Positions 4,256 to 5,683 of a stretch of DNA of 5,683 nt are shown one piece after another. Source of the stretch: Coleofasciculus sp. S288 (GTDB taxonomy: Bacteria > Cyanobacteriota > Cyanobacteriia > Cyanobacteriales > Coleofasciculaceae). Position 1 is the stretch's first letter. Each line of letters begins with the position of its first letter. The DNA is taken from NCBI GenBank assembly GCA_020216575.1, contig JAIUYC010000337.1:1-5683 (forward strand), in the 5' to 3' direction. The position numbers and the translations under genes were made by a program. A model generated the notes under the pieces. The model was not told the DNA's origin. It did not search any database and worked only from the letters and a program-made list of their open reading frames with translations.

Positions 4256-5593
4256 ATGAGCGAGACTTCGATTCGTCCTGCCTTAATTACTAAAGTTCTG
4301 CCTGACTCCATTGCCGCTGAAATAGGGTTTGAGCCAGGAGATGCGATTGTGTCCATCAACGGCACACGTCCCCGCGACCTCATCGACTATCAATTTTTAT
4401 GTGCGGATGAAATGCTGGAACTGGAAGTGTTCGACGCGCAGGGCAAGCATCACGTTATAGAAATAGAGAAAGACTACGACGACGATTTAGGGCTGGAATT
4501 CGAGACGGCGTTGTTTGATGGTTTAATTCAATGCAACAACCGTTGCCCATTTTGCTTCATCGACCAACAGCCACCTGGTAAGCGGCAGAGTTTGTACCTT
4601 AAAGACGACGACTACCGCCTTAGCTTTCTCTACGGTTCGTACTTAACCCTAACCAACCTCACCCAAAAAGAGTGGGACAGGATAGAACGACTGCGGCTAT
4701 CCCCTCTCTATGTTTCCGTCCATGCCACTGAACCGGAGCTCCGCAGACGCCTGTTAAAAAATCATCGCGCTGAACAGATTTTAGAGCAGCTCAAGTGGTT
4801 TGAGGAGCGACGGCTGCAAATTCATGCTCAGGTTGTTGTGTGTCCAGGGATTAATGATGGCGTCCATGTGGAACGTACTCTGCTAGATTTGGCGCAATTT
4901 CACAGGGGTGAAATACCTGCTGTCGCTTCAGCAGCAGTTGTCCCTGTAGGGTTAACGCGCTTTCGACCATCAGACGATGAACTAATGCCAGTCAGTCGCG
5001 AAAAGGCAGAGGACGTGATACGTCAGGTTCAGGCGCTACAGGAGAAGTTTCGCCAGCAGTTGGGGACTACCTTTGCTTGGTTAGCGGATGAGTGGTTTCT
5101 GATTGCGAGACAGGAGTTGCCACCGGAATCTCATTACGAAGACTATCCTCAAATCGGCAATGGTGTCGGTTCGATTCAGCAGTTCCTCAAGCAGTTTCAG
5201 GATATTGCCTCTAAGAAGCTGCCACGACGAGTGGAGACTCCCCGACGCCTCACTTGGGTGGTTGGCAATGCGGTTGAAAAAGCGTTTGAGCCTCTAGTGC
5301 AACAGTTAAATGCAGTAGAAGGACTAGAAGTAAGGTTGGCAGCACTGCCTAGCGAGTATTGGGGGCAGGAGATTACGGTAACGGGCTTGCTGACGGGGCA
5401 AGATTTGATTGGGGGTTTGAAAGGGAACGATTTAGGTGATGCTATTGTGCTTCCTTCGCTGATGCTGAAGCAGGGTGATACTCGCTTTCTGGATGATATG
5501 ACGGTGGAAGAAGTGGCACGGCAGTTAGGAATTCCGATTCTTCCTGTCAGCGGTACTGAGGAACTGATTGAGACTTGTATTAGGGACTTCTAA
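4256..5593 (+). CDS. PDZ-radical SAM-DUF512 protein, TIGR03279 family
   Basis: A 445-residue putative iron-sulfur oxidoreductase of the cyanobacterial TIGR03279 family; substrate and reaction are unknown. Residues 1-75 form a PDZ-like domain (ITKVLPDSIAAEIGFEPGDA, 11-30, then IVSINGTRPRDLIDY). The radical SAM core follows with the cluster motif C93-x3-C97-x2-C100 in CNNRCPFCFIDQQP, which would bind a [4Fe-4S] cluster and S-adenosylmethionine. LYVSVHATEPELRRRLL (151-167) is typical of the family. The C-terminal DUF512 part (about 225-440) carries GLTRFRP (232-238), ADEWFLIA (277-284), YPQIGNGVGSI (297-307) and VTGLLTGQDL (375-384). Length is normal and all three cysteines are present, so the enzyme should be active. 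ATG 4256 has only a weak GAAG upstream. It is divergent from psb34. No signal peptide is seen, so it is probably cytoplasmic. Confidence 0.93.
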   Translation: MSETSIRPALITKVLPDSIAAEIGFEPGDAIVSINGTRPRDLIDYQFLCADEMLELEVFDAQGKHHVIEIEKDYDDDLGLEFETALFDGLIQCNNRCPFCFIDQQPPGKRQSLYLKDDDYRLSFLYGSYLTLTNLTQKEWDRIERLRLSPLYVSVHATEPELRRRLLKNHRAEQILEQLKWFEERRLQIHAQVVVCPGINDGVHVERTLLDLAQFHRGEIPAVASAAVVPVGLTRFRPSDDELMPVSREKAEDVIRQVQALQEKFRQQLGTTFAWLADEWFLIARQELPPESHYEDYPQIGNGVGSIQQFLKQFQDIASKKLPRRVETPRRLTWVVGNAVEKAFEPLVQQLNAVEGLEVRLAALPSEYWGQEITVTGLLTGQDLIGGLKGNDLGDAIVLPSLMLKQGDTRFLDDMTVEEVARQLGIPILPVSGTEELIETCIRDF

Positions 5594-5605
5594 ACTGAAG
5601 TTCCC
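5583..5605 (+). terminator. Hairpin at the radical SAM stop codon, weak terminator candidate
   Basis: GGGACTTC (5583-5590) pairs with GAAGT and CCC (5597-5605) through eight base pairs with one bulged T; the TAA stop lies in the 6-base loop. No T-run follows, so it is not a standard intrinsic terminator. The remaining 90 bases also hold GGGCGACT (5634-5641) facing AGTCACCC (5656-5663), with one mismatch in the stem and a T-rich loop. No gene can be supported after 5593. Confidence 0.3.
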
Positions 5606-5683
5606 CCTGCCAAAAAATCAAAACTGTCTCACCGGGCGACTTTCAGCCATTTTTTAGTCACCCTACATGGGTACAATCGATGA

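Noticed and set aside
4111..4383. Minus-strand 90-codon ORF overlapping the radical SAM start
   Set aside because: It is antisense to a well-supported gene and to the nested palindromes, with no recognisable product.
5667..5683. ATG near the right edge that stays open to the end
   Set aside because: Only five codons are visible, with no ribosome site, so a new gene cannot be supported.

Overview
The window looks like chromosomal DNA from a cyanobacterium, probably a filamentous one. The palindrome GCGATCGC (HIP1, typical of cyanobacteria) occurs six times (starting at 285, 1337, 2701, 3145, 3522 and 4177). Four of the six protein genes belong to families I know only or mainly from cyanobacteria: DUF3120, Psb34, Psb35 and the TIGR03279 radical SAM protein. 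A GAGTCAG heptamer repeat between genes fits the same origin. I see no mobile element, CRISPR array, rRNA or tRNA.

Layout. Positions 12-1085 (minus) encode an FHA-domain class III adenylate cyclase. Positions 1162-1890 (minus) encode a tryptophan-rich DUF3120 membrane protein. Both appear to use TTG starts and they lie 76 bp apart in the same direction. A 312-bp divergent intergenic region (1891-2202) follows. It holds a perfect hairpin in front of the DUF3120 gene, direct and inverted repeats, and a 13-codon leader ORF with a strong ribosome binding site ending just before uppP. Gene uppP (2203-3177, plus) encodes undecaprenyl-diphosphate phosphatase, the lipid-carrier recycling enzyme of cell-wall synthesis. 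Positions 3178-3467 hold GAGTCAG repeats and a strong bidirectional terminator. On the minus strand come two small photosystem II assembly-factor genes, psb34 (3752-3919) and psb35 (3468-3707), reading from right to left. A divergent region (3920-4255) contains three perfect RpaB-type HLR1 half-sites in front of psb34, and nested palindromes and a promoter in front of the last gene. Positions 4256-5593 (plus) encode a PDZ-radical SAM-DUF512 protein of unknown function. The last 90 bases are non-coding as far as can be seen.

How it fits together. The clearest functional unit is the psb34-psb35 pair. In Synechocystis both proteins are reported to associate with the CP47 assembly module of photosystem II and the high-light-inducible proteins bound to it. 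Here they look co-transcribed, end in one terminator, and start under a triple HLR1 array that overlaps the probable -10 box. This suggests repression by RpaB in low light and release in high light. The other genes are ordinary housekeeping or signalling genes with no clear shared pathway. The uppP leader, with its short ORF and competing hairpins, is the second most interesting regulatory candidate.
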